NCBI GenBank assembly: GCA_024648785.1
Contig: JABYQB010000004.1
Location: 1-64,000 of the forward strand
From: Candidatus Westeberhardia cardiocondylae
GTDB lineage: Bacteria; Pseudomonadota; Gammaproteobacteria; Enterobacterales; Enterobacteriaceae
DNA length: 64,000 bases
Reading direction: 5' to 3'
Positions 45,181-56,441 of the stretch are shown here, piece by piece (position 1 is the first letter of the stretch; every line of letters begins with the position of its first letter). A model generated the notes under the pieces. That model saw only the letters and a list, made by a program, of their open reading frames with translations, was not told the DNA's origin and did no database searches. The translations under genes were made by a program, and so were the position numbers.

Positions 45181-47478
45181 TTAAATTTTACAACAAGATT
45201 CAAAATCTTCCTCTTGATAAGAATATGACTCTTTTTTTATTACATCACAATCTTGAGGGTCAGATGAACCATCCCTTGTATTATGATAGTATAAAGTCTT
45301 CAATCCAAATTTATAAGCAGTTAATAAATCTTTTAATAAAACCATCATTGGAACTTTACCATATAAAAATACAGAAGGGTCGTAATTCATATTAGCAGAA
45401 ATAGATTGATCAACAAATTTTTGCATTATACTAACTAAACTTAAATAACCATAATTATTTGGAATATCCCAAAGAAACTCATATACATTTTTTAAACGAG
45501 TTGACTCAGGTACTATTTGTTTTAATACACCATCCTTAGAAGATTTAATAATTAAATCAGAACGAGGTGGTTCAATACCATTAGTTGCATTAGAAATTTG
45601 TGAAGAAGTTTCAGAAGGCATCAATGCAGATAAGGTTGAATTTCTTAAACCATATTTTCTAATATTTTTTCTCAATATGTTCCAATCACAATGCAAAGGT
45701 TCATTAACAATGTTATCTACATCTCTTTTATATGTATCAATAGGTAAAACACCATTAGCGTAATTTGTTTCACAGAATAAAGGACAAGATCCAAATTCTT
45801 TAGCTAAATTACAAGATGCCTGTAATAAACTATATTGTATTTTTTCAAATATACGATGAGTTAAATTATTAGCACTACCATCAGAATAACGTACGCCATT
45901 TTTTGCTAAATAATAAGCAAAATTTATTACTCCAATACCTAAAGATCTTCTGCCAATAGCAGCATTTTTAGCAGAAGGAAGAAGATAATGCTGATAATCT
46001 AATAAAGAATCAAGAGCTCTAACAATCAAATCAGACAATATACTAAATTCATTAGTATCATCTATAACTCCAAGATTAAAAGCGGATAACATACATAATG
46101 CAATTTCAGAATCACTATCATCAATATGTTTTATAGGTTTTGTTGGTAAAGTAATTTCTAAACATAAATTGGATTGACGAACAGGAGCTAATTTTGAATT
46201 AAATGCACCATGAGTATTGCAATGATCAACATTTTGTATATAAATACGACCTGTAGAAGATCTTTCTTGCATCAATAAAGAAAATAACTCCCTAGCTTTA
46301 ATACGTCGAAAACGAATATTAATATCTTCTTCATATTTAGTATATAATTTTACAAATTTATTCTGATCTGAAAAAAAAGCATCATACAATCCCGGAACAT
46401 CAGAAGGACTAAACAAAGTAATATATTCATCATTTAACAAACGCCTATACATTAAACCATTTAACTGAACACCATAATCAATATAACGAACTCTGTTTGA
46501 TTCTACACCTCTATTATTTTTTAAAACTAAAAGACTCTCTACTTCTAAATGCCAAATAGGGTAAAATAAAGTAGCTGCACCACCTCTAACACCACCCTGA
46601 GAACAAGATTTAACAGCAGTTTGAAAATGTTTATAAAAAGGTATACAACCAGTATGAAAAGCCTCACCATTTCTTATTGGGCTACCTAACGCACGAATAC
46701 GTCCAACATTAACACCAAGACCAGCCCTTTGAGAAACATACTTAACAATAGAACTAGCAGTTGCATTAATAGAATCCAAACTATCATCACATTCAATTAA
46801 AACACAAGAACTAAATTGCCTGCTTGGGGTACGAACTCCAGACATAATTGGCGTTGGAAGAGAAATTTTAAAATTTGAAATAGCATCATAAAAACGTCTA
46901 ATATAATCTAATCTATTATTTACAGAATAATTTATAAATATAGAAGCAGAAATTAAAACATATAAAAATTGTACACTTTCATAAATATCTCCAGTCACTC
47001 TATTTTGAACCAAATATTTACTTTCAAATTGTTTAACTGCAGCATAAGAAAATTTCATATCCCTACTATGATCAACAAAACTTCCAATATGTGAAATTTC
47101 ATCATAAGTATATTTTTCTAAAAGAGATTTATCATATTTACCAATTTTTACTAATTTAGATACATGTTCATATAACTTAGGAGGATTAAATTTACCATAT
47201 GCTTTCTTCCTAAGATGAAATATAGCTAATCTAGCAGCTAAATATTGATAATCAGGATATTCAACAGAAATTAAATCAGCTGATGACTTTATAATAGTTT
47301 CATGTATATCAGATGTTTTAATACCATTATAAAATTGAATTCTTGAACGCAATGCAACTTGAGAAACTGAAACATTTTTTAATCCTTGCGCAGCCCATGA
47401 AATTACACGATGAATTTTATCTAAATCAATACATTCCATTCTACCATTACGTTTGGTAACTAATAATTTTTGATTCAC
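45181..47478 (-). CDS. nrdA: Class Ia ribonucleotide reductase alpha subunit
   Basis: Reduces NDPs to dNDPs. The GTG at 47478 aligns with E. coli Met1 ([12 protein letters not shown] against MNQNLLVTKRDG), with AGGTG upstream, giving 765 aa (E. coli 761); the track start 47490 is also GTG. The ATP-cone domain ([22 protein letters not shown]) is complete. Catalytic residues: [22 protein letters not shown] and [10 protein letters not shown] give the three active-site cysteines and the glutamate. The C-terminal redox tail is odd: E. coli ends CESGACKI, this protein FESCCKI, so the CX4C pair is replaced by adjacent cysteines. It is upstream of nrdB in an operon. Confidence 0.96.
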   Translation of the reverse strand: MNQKLLVTKRNGRMECIDLDKIHRVISWAAQGLKNVSVSQVALRSRIQFYNGIKTSDIHETIIKSSADLISVEYPDYQYLAARLAIFHLRKKAYGKFNPPKLYEHVSKLVKIGKYDKSLLEKYTYDEISHIGSFVDHSRDMKFSYAAVKQFESKYLVQNRVTGDIYESVQFLYVLISASIFINYSVNNRLDYIRRFYDAISNFKISLPTPIMSGVRTPSRQFSSCVLIECDDSLDSINATASSIVKYVSQRAGLGVNVGRIRALGSPIRNGEAFHTGCIPFYKHFQTAVKSCSQGGVRGGAATLFYPIWHLEVESLLVLKNNRGVESNRVRYIDYGVQLNGLMYRRLLNDEYITLFSPSDVPGLYDAFFSDQNKFVKLYTKYEEDINIRFRRIKARELFSLLMQERSSTGRIYIQNVDHCNTHGAFNSKLAPVRQSNLCLEITLPTKPIKHIDDSDSEIALCMLSAFNLGVIDDTNEFSILSDLIVRALDSLLDYQHYLLPSAKNAAIGRRSLGIGVINFAYYLAKNGVRYSDGSANNLTHRIFEKIQYSLLQASCNLAKEFGSCPLFCETNYANGVLPIDTYKRDVDNIVNEPLHCDWNILRKNIRKYGLRNSTLSALMPSETSSQISNATNGIEPPRSDLIIKSSKDGVLKQIVPESTRLKNVYEFLWDIPNNYGYLSLVSIMQKFVDQSISANMNYDPSVFLYGKVPMMVLLKDLLTAYKFGLKTLYYHNTRDGSSDPQDCDVIKKESYSYQEEDFESCCKI

Positions 47479-48164
47479 AATTAAAAACACACCTCTAAAT
47501 TTAGATTAAAATTAATATTACTATAAAAATATAAAATATTTTAAATAAAATAAAAAATATAATTTAAATCAGTATATATTAAATACTACATTTTTCATAT
47601 ATTTTTAATATAAACATCAAAATACATGAAAGTAATATTACATAACATTTTTAATATATACATCAAATTTTTAATAAAAATATAAAACATGGAAACAAAA
47701 TACAAAAATGTTAAATAATTTAAAATATACAATAAATAATATAATTTAAATATAAATAATAAAAAATTTAAATATATAAAACATAATATTATACATATAA
47801 ATATAATATTTTAAAATTTCAATATATAATATGAAATATTATTAATTAATAATATTAAAAAAAAATAAACATTTTCGAATATAAAACATAAAGATGATAT
47901 ATAAAATTTTGATAAAAATAATTTTATAAATTAAAAAAAATAACTTAACATATGAAATGTAAAATTTTTAATAGAAATGAAATAATAAAAATTATATAAG
48001 AAATATATAATTATTTATAATTAAATGTTAAATATTTAACTAAAAATAAAAATATAAAATTAAATAAAAAGTTTATTTTTAATATTGTATAATATAAACT
48101 TTAATACTTAAAATTAAAAATTGAAAAATATTAAAAATATATAAATATTATAAATATTAAATTT
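47479..48164. other. Divergent intergenic region nrdA / gyrA
   Basis: About 690 bases of A/T-rich spacer. ubiG and yfaL, which separate these genes in E. coli, have left no remnant. A TTGTATAAT string at 48085-48093, about 70 bases before gyrA, is a possible -10 element without a clear -35. Confidence 0.5.
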
Positions 48165-50702
48165 ATGAAATATGAAACAAAAAATAATATATCAATTAAT
48201 ATCGAAGATGAACTTCAACAATCTTATCTAGACTACGCAATGTCGGTTATTATTGGAAGAGCTCTTCCAGATGTCCGTGACGGGCTAAAACCAGTACATA
48301 GAAGAATACTATTTGCCATGAATATTTTAGGAAATGATTGGGATAAACCACATAAAAAATCAGCAAGAATTGTTGGAGATGTAATAGGTAAATATCACCC
48401 TCATGGTGATAATGCAGTATATGAAACTATTGTTAGGATGGCACAACCATTTTCGTTACGTTATATGTTAATAGATGGCCAGGGTAACTTTGGGTCTATA
48501 GACGGAGATTCAGCTGCAGCAATGCGTTATACTGAAATAAGAATGACAAAAATAGCACATGAGTTATTATCTGAACTAGAAAAAAATACAGTTGATTACA
48601 TATCAAATTATGATAATACAGAAAAAATACCAAATATTTTACCAAGTAGAATACCTAACCTACTCATTAATGGATCTTCAGGAATTGCAGTAGGGATGGC
48701 AACTAATATTCCACCACATAATATAACAGAAGTAATAAATGCTTGCTTGCAATATTTAGATAATAAAAATATAAGTATAGAAGAATTAATGAAATTCATA
48801 CCAGGTCCAGATTTTCCAACAGCTGCTATTATAAACGGAACAAAAGGAATTAAAGAAGCATACAATACTGGTAAAGGAAAAATATATATTCAAGCACGTG
48901 CAAAAATACAAAATAATAAAAAGAATGGAAAAGAAACTATTATTATTAATGAAATTCCATACCAAGTTAATAAAGCAAAACTTGTAGAAAAAATATCAAA
49001 TCTTATTAAAGAAAAAAAAATTGAAGGAATAAGCAATTTACGAGATGAATCAGATAAAGATGGTATGAGAATTGTAATTAATATAAAAAAAAATACAATA
49101 GGAAAGATTGTGTTAAAAAAATTATATTCATTAACTCAATTACAAACATCATTTGGAATAAATATGGTTGCCTTACATCAAGGAAAACCAAAAACTTTAT
49201 CTCTAAAAGAGATATTATCATCATTTTTAGAACATCGTAAAGAAATAATAATAAGAAAAACAACATTTGAATTACAAAAAACAAAAGAAAAAATTCACAT
49301 TTTAGAAGCATTAATAATAGCAATACAAAATATTGATACAATAATAAAAATATTACAAAATTCTTTAACACCAAAAGAAGCAAAAAACATCTTACTATCA
49401 AAATCATGGAATACAATATTTAAAAATAAAAATAATAATATTAAAACAATAAAAAATATTAATAACAAAAAAAATAATAACGAACAAAATGATAAAAATA
49501 ATGAAATACAAAAAATAACTTACAAATTAAGCAATAAACAAGCAAAAGAAATATTAAATCTAAAACTACAAAAATTAACTAATTTAGAACACGAAAAAAC
49601 ATTCAATGAATATAATGAAATGATAAAAAAGAAAAATAAACTCTTTTATGTATTACAAAATCCAGAAAATGTAAAAAAAATAATGAAAGATGAATTAATT
49701 TCAATAAAACATAAATACAATGACATAAGAAGAACAAAAATAATTATAAAACAATCAAAAATAAAAACAGAAGACCTAATTAACAAAAAAAAAGTTGTTG
49801 TAACATTATCACATCAAGGATATGTAAAATATCAACCTATAACAGACTATGAAGCACAAAAACGTGGTGGGAAAGGAAAATCAGCAACAAATATTAAAAA
49901 CAAAGATTTTATAACTTCTATATTAGTAACTAATACTCATGACACTATCTTATTATTTTCTAATTTAGGTCAAGTATATTGGATGAAAGTATATCAATTA
50001 CCAGAATCAAATAGAACATCAAGAGGTAAACCAATAATAAATTTACTACCATTAAAATTAAATGAAAGAATTACTAATATTTTACCAATAACAAAACATG
50101 AAAAAGCTACAAATATACTTATGGCTACTGAAAATGGAAAAATAAAAAAAACACCTTTTAATGAATTTATCAATCCAAGAAATACTGGAATAATTGCAAT
50201 TCACCTTAACCCTGAAGATAAATTAATTGGAGTAGACCTAACAAACGGTAAAAATGATATAATGTTATTTTCTTCATACGGTAAAGTAGTTAGATTTTCT
50301 GAAAAACAAATACGTAATATGGGAAGAAAAGTTATAGGAATAAAAGGAATTAATTTACAAAAAGGGGATAAAGTAGTATCTTTGATAATTCCAAAAAACA
50401 CAAGCCCAATTTTAACAATAACAAAAAACGGATATGGAAAAAGAACAGAACAATCAGAATATCCAACAAAATCTAGAGCAACTCAGGGAGTAATATCAAT
50501 TAAAGTAACATCAAGAAATGGAAAAGTTGTTGGAGCTATACAAGCAGAAAACAAAGACCAAATTATCATTATTACAGATTCAGGAAAATTAGTTCGTACT
50601 CGTGTTTCTGAAATTAATATCGTAAGTAGAAACACACAAGGAGTTAGATTAATAAGAACAATAGATAACGAACATGTAGTAGGAATACAAAGAATTCCAT
50701 AA
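48165..50702 (+). CDS. gyrA: DNA gyrase subunit A
   Basis: The breakage-reunion subunit that introduces negative supercoils with GyrB. It has 845 aa (E. coli 875). The N-terminus aligns residue for residue, so the active-site tyrosine is Tyr122 (AAMRYTEIR). The C-terminal beta-pinwheel has the GyrA-box-like QKRGGKGK, as Gln-Lys instead of Gln-Arg. The acidic E. coli tail is missing, accounting for the shorter length. Around residue 420 a Lys/Asn-only insert ([23 protein letters not shown]) replaces an ordered part of the coiled-coil region. In the quinolone-determining region position 83 is Asn and 87 is Glu (E. coli Ser and Asp). Confidence 0.97.
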   Translation: MKYETKNNISINIEDELQQSYLDYAMSVIIGRALPDVRDGLKPVHRRILFAMNILGNDWDKPHKKSARIVGDVIGKYHPHGDNAVYETIVRMAQPFSLRYMLIDGQGNFGSIDGDSAAAMRYTEIRMTKIAHELLSELEKNTVDYISNYDNTEKIPNILPSRIPNLLINGSSGIAVGMATNIPPHNITEVINACLQYLDNKNISIEELMKFIPGPDFPTAAIINGTKGIKEAYNTGKGKIYIQARAKIQNNKKNGKETIIINEIPYQVNKAKLVEKISNLIKEKKIEGISNLRDESDKDGMRIVINIKKNTIGKIVLKKLYSLTQLQTSFGINMVALHQGKPKTLSLKEILSSFLEHRKEIIIRKTTFELQKTKEKIHILEALIIAIQNIDTIIKILQNSLTPKEAKNILLSKSWNTIFKNKNNNIKTIKNINNKKNNNEQNDKNNEIQKITYKLSNKQAKEILNLKLQKLTNLEHEKTFNEYNEMIKKKNKLFYVLQNPENVKKIMKDELISIKHKYNDIRRTKIIIKQSKIKTEDLINKKKVVVTLSHQGYVKYQPITDYEAQKRGGKGKSATNIKNKDFITSILVTNTHDTILLFSNLGQVYWMKVYQLPESNRTSRGKPIINLLPLKLNERITNILPITKHEKATNILMATENGKIKKTPFNEFINPRNTGIIAIHLNPEDKLIGVDLTNGKNDIMLFSSYGKVVRFSEKQIRNMGRKVIGIKGINLQKGDKVVSLIIPKNTSPILTITKNGYGKRTEQSEYPTKSRATQGVISIKVTSRNGKVVGAIQAENKDQIIIITDSGKLVRTRVSEINIVSRNTQGVRLIRTIDNEHVVGIQRIP

Positions 50703-51114
50703 AATATATACCAAACAAAATTTGAAAAATAAAAATTATGCAAATAAAGTTTGTAAAAATATATAAAACATTTAAATAAAATAAAATTATTAAAATATTT
50801 AAAATAAAATACTAAAAACAAATAATATTTAATTTTAAATAAAATTTCATTGTCTTAAATAAAAATGATATTTAAAAATAAAAAAATTTAGAACTTAAAT
50901 AAATATTAGAATATTAGAACTATACAAAATAACAAAATATATACAAAACATAAAAAATTTTACATTATCAAAAAAAATAAAAAACAAAAAATAAAAATTA
51001 AAAACCATTAAAATTTATATAAAATAAATATATAACATAATCAATAAATATATTCATATAATAAAATTATAAAAATATAACAAATAAAAAAAAAAATTTA
51101 CAAATAAAATATAT
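50703..51114. other. Intergenic region gyrA to dnaB
   Basis: About 410 bases, almost only A/T, without a supported gene or RNA. gyrA and dnaB are far apart in E. coli, so a rearrangement breakpoint lies within this stretch. Confidence 0.5.
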
Positions 51115-52497
51115 ATGAAAAAAAAATCTTTTTATCAAGAAAACAATATTAATGATATTAAAGTACCACCACATTCTACAGAAGCTGAACAATCAATTTT
51201 AGGATGCCTAATGTTAGATAATAATAGATGGGAAAACATAATAGAAAAAATAAATAGTAACAATTTCTTTAATTATTCTCATAAATTAATTTTTAAGGAA
51301 ATGCAAAATTTATCAGAAATAGGAAAACCAATAGATTTAATTACACTTTCAGAGTCACTTGAACAAAATGGAAAATTGAAAATGATAGGAGGATTTTCCT
51401 ATCTTGCCGAACTATCAAAAAATATACCAAGCGCTGCCAATATTTCAGCATATGCAGACATAGTAAGAGAAAGGGCTATAATACGTGAAATTATCACAAC
51501 AGCTAATGAAATTGCAGATGCTGGATATAACCCACAAGGTAAAAATGCAGAAAATATATTAGATTTTGCAGAATCAAAAATTTTTCAAATAGCTGAACAA
51601 CAAACAAACAAAAATCAAGGACCAAAAAACATTAATCTCATATTAAAAAAAACAGTAAAAGAAATTGAAAAAATATATCAAAAACCGTACAACAACGGAG
51701 TAACAGGAATATCAAGTGGATACAAAGATATAGACAAAAAAACTTCAGGTTTACAAAAATCAGACTTAATAATAATAGCAGCAAGACCTGCAATGGGAAA
51801 AACAACATTTGCCATAAATTTATGTGAAAATATTTCTATAAAAGAAAACAAACCCGCATTAATTTTTAGTTTAGAAATGTCAAATAAACAAATTATGATA
51901 AAAATTTTATCATCTTTATCTAGAGTAAACCAAACAAAAATAAGAACAGGTAAACTAAAAAATGAGGACTGGAATAAAATTTATAACACAATTGATATTT
52001 TATTAAAAAAAAACAATATATACATAGATGATTCTTCAGATTTAACACCAATTACATTAAGATCACGAGCTAGAAGAATATTCAAAGAACACGGTGGTTT
52101 AAGCGTCATAATGATAGATTATCTACAACTCATGAGAGTTCCATCATTGGCATATAATAGAACATCAGAAATAACAGAAATATCAAGATCATTAAAAGGA
52201 TTAGCAAAAGAATTAGAAGTGCCAATTATAGCATTATCACAATTAAATAGAAGTTTGGAACAAAGATCAGATAAAAGACCAATAAATTCTGATTTGCGGG
52301 AGTCTGGTTCAATTGAACAAGACGCAGACCTAATAATGTTTATTTATAGAGATGAAATATATAATGAATCTAGCACAATGAAAGGAATAGCAGAGATAAT
52401 TTTAAGTAAACAAAGAAATGGACCAATTGGTACAATACGATTAACATTTAATGGGCAATGGTCAAGATTTGATAATTACATAAATATTACAAATTAA
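51115..52497 (+). CDS. dnaB: Replicative DNA helicase DnaB
   Basis: The hexameric 5'-3' helicase at the replication fork. It has 460 aa (E. coli 471). The N-terminal primase-interaction domain (VPPHSTEAEQSILGCLMLD) and the RecA-like motor with Walker A ARPAMGKTTFAINLCEN, Walker B VIMIDYLQLM, and LSQLNRSLEQRSDKRPINSDLRESGSIEQDADLIMF are intact. The short N-terminal tail is Lys/Asn-rich and slightly truncated. It stands alone upstream of ssb. Confidence 0.97.
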   Translation: MKKKSFYQENNINDIKVPPHSTEAEQSILGCLMLDNNRWENIIEKINSNNFFNYSHKLIFKEMQNLSEIGKPIDLITLSESLEQNGKLKMIGGFSYLAELSKNIPSAANISAYADIVRERAIIREIITTANEIADAGYNPQGKNAENILDFAESKIFQIAEQQTNKNQGPKNINLILKKTVKEIEKIYQKPYNNGVTGISSGYKDIDKKTSGLQKSDLIIIAARPAMGKTTFAINLCENISIKENKPALIFSLEMSNKQIMIKILSSLSRVNQTKIRTGKLKNEDWNKIYNTIDILLKKNNIYIDDSSDLTPITLRSRARRIFKEHGGLSVIMIDYLQLMRVPSLAYNRTSEITEISRSLKGLAKELEVPIIALSQLNRSLEQRSDKRPINSDLRESGSIEQDADLIMFIYRDEIYNESSTMKGIAEIILSKQRNGPIGTIRLTFNGQWSRFDNYINITN

Positions 52498-52989
52498 AAA
52501 ATTAATTCTATACAATTAAATTTTCTATAAAAATCTAAATAAATTAAATATTAAAATATTTAAAATAAAAATTAACATAAATATTATTAAAATTTATTAC
52601 TATATATTTTATGAAAATACAAATAAAAATACAAAAATACATAAAATAACATTTTAATTTATTAAATTTAATTTTTAAAACAATATCAAAATATTTTAAT
52701 ATTATATATATACTAAATGCAATATTTAAAATTATATAAATAATTTTATTATAATAAAATATATAAATAAAAATTCTATTTTAAACAAAATTAATATTTT
52801 AAATTTTTAAAATAAATTAAATAAAAAAAAATTATTAAAAAATATAAATAAATATATGTATAATAAAAAAATAAACATACTTACATACAAATAAAAATAA
52901 TAAAATTAAAATATTTATGTATCTTTCTCTAATATATCAAAAAAAATAAATATTTCATTAATATAAAACAAATAAATTTAGGAATTAAT
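52498..52989. other. Intergenic region dnaB to ssb
   Basis: About 490 bases of A/T-rich spacer. The only feature is the AGGAATTA Shine-Dalgarno-like sequence at the ssb end. In E. coli dnaB is followed by alr and ssb by other genes; none is readable. Confidence 0.5.
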
Positions 52990-53484
52990 ATGAGCAAAGG
53001 AATTAATAAAGTAATTTTAATAGGAAATTTAGGACAAGATCCAGAAATACGATATATACCTAATAGTGAAACTGCAATTGCAAATATAAATCTAGCAACT
53101 TCAGAAAATTGGAAAGATAAAAAAACTGGAAACATAAAAGAAAAGACAGAATGGCACAAAATAGTACTATTTGGAAAATTAGCAGAAATAGCAAAAGAAT
53201 TTTTACATAAAGGTTCACAAATTTATATTGAAGGGTCATTACAAACACGAAAATGGAAAGACCAATATGGTCAAAACCATTACATAACAGAAATAATAGT
53301 TAACATGAATGGAACAATGCAAATGTTAGGAAATAAAAAACAACCTAACCTAAAAATAAAAAACATAGACAACAACACAAATAAAACAACAATAAAACAA
53401 GAAAAAACAAAAAATGAAAAAACATTTCAAGAAACAGATAACTTATCTTCTATAATGGACTTTGAAGATGATATTCCATTTTAA
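52990..53484 (+). CDS. ssb: Single-stranded DNA-binding protein
   Basis: Coats single-stranded DNA in replication and repair. The 164 aa (E. coli 178) have the OB fold ([55 protein letters not shown]), a shortened Lys/Asn/Thr-rich linker in place of the E. coli Gly/Pro/Gln linker, and the intact acidic protein-docking tip MDFEDDIPF. Retention of the tip means partner recruitment is probably kept. AGGAAT precedes the ATG. Confidence 0.97.
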   Translation: MSKGINKVILIGNLGQDPEIRYIPNSETAIANINLATSENWKDKKTGNIKEKTEWHKIVLFGKLAEIAKEFLHKGSQIYIEGSLQTRKWKDQYGQNHYITEIIVNMNGTMQMLGNKKQPNLKIKNIDNNTNKTTIKQEKTKNEKTFQETDNLSSIMDFEDDIPF

Positions 53485-53846
53485 ATTATTTTAAACATAT
53501 TTAAATTTACTAATTCAACATTAAAATATAAAAAATCTAATGAAATATAATAAATTTGATAAAAATTTACATAAAATTTATAGAATAAAAATTAATAATA
53601 TTAACAATAACTTTAAATCAAATCAGTTAATAGGTAATAAAATTCTATAAAACTATAATAAATAGTTATTTAAATAACAAAATATGTATTTTAATATAAT
53701 GATTAAATATTCCAATAATTAAAAAACATTATACAAATTATTAATAAAAATTTAAAAATAAAAATCTATTTACATTTAAATAATAACATAATAAATGTTT
53801 TAACAAAATGATAAATTTATTAAGGTAAAAAAAAAATAAAATATGA
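53485..53846. other. Convergent intergenic region ssb / yibN
   Basis: About 360 bases of A/T-rich DNA between convergent genes, no gene and no clear terminator hairpin. Confidence 0.5.
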
Positions 53847-54281
53847 TTAATCATTATAATAAACTAAAGGTAATCTAGATTCTTTCCATTCAAAAATACC
53901 ACCCTTAAGAACATATACATTTTTAAAACCATTTAATAATAAATATTCTGCAGAATTACGTGAAAAAAAACCATGATTACAAACAACAATAATATGTTTA
54001 TCTTTCATTTTACATAAATTACCAAACTTTTTTAATTTAATATCTTCAGAAACTAAATTAACACTATTAATAATATGACCTTTATAATATTCATTCCTAT
54101 CACGCAAATCAACAACAACAGCTGATTTTTTATTAATCAAATAAATAACATCAATACAAACAATTTCTTTAATTTTAGAAAAATATACTCTAAAAATAAT
54201 AAAAACTAAAACAGAAAACAATGTTAACCATATTATTGCAAGAATTATATGATTCAAAAAAAATTGAACAAATTTATCCAT
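53847..54281 (-). CDS. yibN: Membrane-anchored rhodanese-like protein YibN
   Basis: Family: a single N-terminal membrane helix and a cytoplasmic rhodanese domain; the role is not firmly known. ATG 54281 is chosen over the track start 54362 because MDKFVQFFLNHIILAIIWLTLF matches E. coli [22 protein letters not shown], giving 144 aa (E. coli 143). TM at about residues 12-30; rhodanese domain with AVVVDLRDRNEYYKGHIINSVNL and the catalytic loop VVCNHGFFSR, keeping the sulfur-carrying cysteine that E. coli YibN lacks at the equivalent place. In E. coli it lies with grxC-secB; here it stands alone. The 27 residues upstream in the track ORF are Phe/Ile-rich and unsupported. Confidence 0.88.
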   Translation of the reverse strand: MDKFVQFFLNHIILAIIWLTLFSVLVFIIFRVYFSKIKEIVCIDVIYLINKKSAVVVDLRDRNEYYKGHIINSVNLVSEDIKLKKFGNLCKMKDKHIIVVCNHGFFSRNSAEYLLLNGFKNVYVLKGGIFEWKESRLPLVYYND

Positions 54282-54903
54282 ATTAATACCAAATAAAAAA
54301 TTTAACAAAGTAATATTATAAATATAAAAGATAAAAAATAAAATACAAAAATCAAAAAACATTAAATTTAAACAATTAAAAATTAAACAATATAATAATA
54401 TAAATTACTTTATAATATATAAAACAACAAATAAAATATTTATAAAATAATAACATTATGAAAACAACAAATTTATTAATATAAAATATGAAATTTAGAT
54501 AATTAAAAATATAACTAAAATTTATATTTTATAAACTTTTATTATAAATAAACTTCAATTTTAAATTTAAAAATCCTATATTATTAATTTAATTCACATT
54601 AAAATTAAAACATATTATTATAATATTTTATTAATACATTAAATATTGATAAAATTATTAAAATACAAATTGATTTTTTAATACTATTTACATAGTATTA
54701 TATTAAATATTAATAATGTTTTATTTAAATTAAATTAATAAATATAAAAATACTATTTGTGTAATTTAATACAAATTTTATTATTTTAAAATTAAAAACA
54801 ATAACAAAAAAAATTTATAATAACAATATATTAATTTTAATAACTATCAAAATACAAATAATAAAATTAAATATGCAAACTAAATTTATGAGTAAATAAT
54901 ACT
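54282..54903. other. Divergent intergenic region yibN / talB
   Basis: About 620 bases of A/T-rich DNA holding both promoters. It contains a perfect interrupted palindrome (separate entry). No gene remnant is readable. Confidence 0.5.
54679..54700. repeat. 22-bp interrupted palindrome upstream of talB
   Basis: TAATACTA-TTTACA-TAGTATTA, an 8-bp perfect inverted repeat with a 6-base spacer. It could be a protein-binding site or a small hairpin, but in A/T-only DNA chance is a real alternative. A related half (AATACTATTTGTG) follows about 70 bases later. Confidence 0.4.
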
Positions 54904-55866
54904 ATGACAAACAAGCTAAATTCACTAAAAAAAATAACAACAATAGTAACAGATAGTAGTAACATACAAGATATTAAACATTTTAAACCACAAGATGCAA
55001 CAACAAACCCATCACTAATTTTAAATGCTATACAAAAAACAACAGAATACCAACATCATATAAATAATGCTATACAAATAGCAAAATTAAAATATAAAAC
55101 AAAAAATGAACAAGCAAAACACGCAGCAGAACAATTAGCAGTAAATATTGGCACAGAAATATTAAAAATAATTCCAGGAAAAATATCTACAGAAATAGAT
55201 TCACATTTATCATACAACATAGAAAAAAGTATCAATAAATCAAAGGAAATAATAAAATTATATAACAAAGCAAATATTAATAATAACCGCATATTAATAA
55301 AACTAGCAGCAACATGGCAAGGAATAAAAGCAGCTGAAATATTGGAAAAAGAAGGCATACATTGTAATCTTACATTATTATTTTCTTTCGCTCAAGCTAA
55401 AGCATGCGCCGAAGCTGGAGTTTATTTAATTTCACCATTTGTAGGAAGAATATTAGACTGGTATAAAAATACTTACCCTAAAAAAATCTTCACAAAAAAA
55501 AATGATCCAGGTGTAAAATCATTAACAAAAATATATCAATATTATAAAAAATATAATTATGAAACAATAATTATGGGAGCTAGTTTCAGAAATATAGAAG
55601 AAATATTATCATTAGCTGGATGTGACAAATTAACAATTTCACCTCATCTTTTAAAAGAATTAGAAAACACTAAAGGAAAAGTAGAAAAAAAATTACACAT
55701 TGAAAAAAACCTAATACAACAAAAAAAACCAGAAAAACTAAATGAAGAAGAATTTTTGTGGCAACATCATCAAGACACAATGGCTATAAATAGTCTATCA
55801 CAAGGAATAATAAATTTTGCAAATGATCAAAAAAAATTACAATATATATTATTTAAAATGATTTAA
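54904..55866 (+). CDS. talB: Transaldolase B
   Basis: Transfers a dihydroxyacetone unit from sedoheptulose-7-phosphate to glyceraldehyde-3-phosphate. It has 320 aa (E. coli 317). Conserved parts: [27 protein letters not shown], Schiff-base lysine in [50 protein letters not shown] and [11 protein letters not shown]. Lying upstream of dnaK-dnaJ it matches E. coli talB (near 0.2 min), not talA. With rpiA it supports the non-oxidative pentose phosphate pathway. Confidence 0.96.
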   Translation: MTNKLNSLKKITTIVTDSSNIQDIKHFKPQDATTNPSLILNAIQKTTEYQHHINNAIQIAKLKYKTKNEQAKHAAEQLAVNIGTEILKIIPGKISTEIDSHLSYNIEKSINKSKEIIKLYNKANINNNRILIKLAATWQGIKAAEILEKEGIHCNLTLLFSFAQAKACAEAGVYLISPFVGRILDWYKNTYPKKIFTKKNDPGVKSLTKIYQYYKKYNYETIIMGASFRNIEEILSLAGCDKLTISPHLLKELENTKGKVEKKLHIEKNLIQQKKPEKLNEEEFLWQHHQDTMAINSLSQGIINFANDQKKLQYILFKMI

Positions 55867-56441
55867 AATTTAAACATCATAAAAATAATTAAAAAACATA
55901 ACAAAATTTACAGATACTAAAAAAATTTAAAAATACAAAAATAAAAGAAATAAAAAAATATGTTAAATATTAAATAATTAAATTATCTACAACAATTTTT
56001 TTAAAGCATTATTTTTATATTAAAATTAATATAAAAAAAATTAAAAAAATAATTAATAACAATATTAAACATAACATAATAAATATTATAACAATATATA
56101 ACAAATAACTAAATTTATATTAAACATAATAAAATACATAAAAATATACAAAACAAAATATAAAATAATAAATCTTTATAAAAAACATTTAATAAAATAA
56201 TAATAAAAAAATTATAATTTAAACGTATAAAACAAATATTTATTTTTTTTTGTTTTACCCCTTGATGCAGGATTGGTATGACCCCATCTTATAACTTATT
56301 GGATACAATTAATTTAATTAAAAAAATATTTAATTAAAATTTTAATAACTTATAAACGTTTAAAACTTAAAATAAATATTTTAATAAAACAAAACAATAA
56401 AATAATATAAAAAATAATTTTAAATTCTGGAGATACACTAA
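55867..56441. other. Intergenic region talB to dnaK with heat-shock promoter
   Basis: About 575 bases. The left 375 are featureless A/T; an island of G/C-bearing sequence at 56256-56292 is the sigma-32 promoter (separate entry), followed by a roughly 150-base leader to dnaK with TGGAGAT as Shine-Dalgarno. mog, satP and the other E. coli genes between are gone. Confidence 0.7.
56258..56290 (+). promoter_or_regulatory. Sigma-32 (RpoH) heat-shock promoter of dnaK-dnaJ
   Basis: -35 region CCCCTTGAT (56258-56266) and -10 region CCCCATCTTA (56282-56290) are separated by 15 bases measured from CTTGAT to CCCCAT. They match the sigma-32 consensus and almost reproduce E. coli dnaK P1 (CCCCTTGATGA... 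CCCCATTTA). Nothing else in the surrounding 500 bases has such a G/C density, which argues for selection. rpoH is present at 18.3-19.1 kb. Confidence 0.93.
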
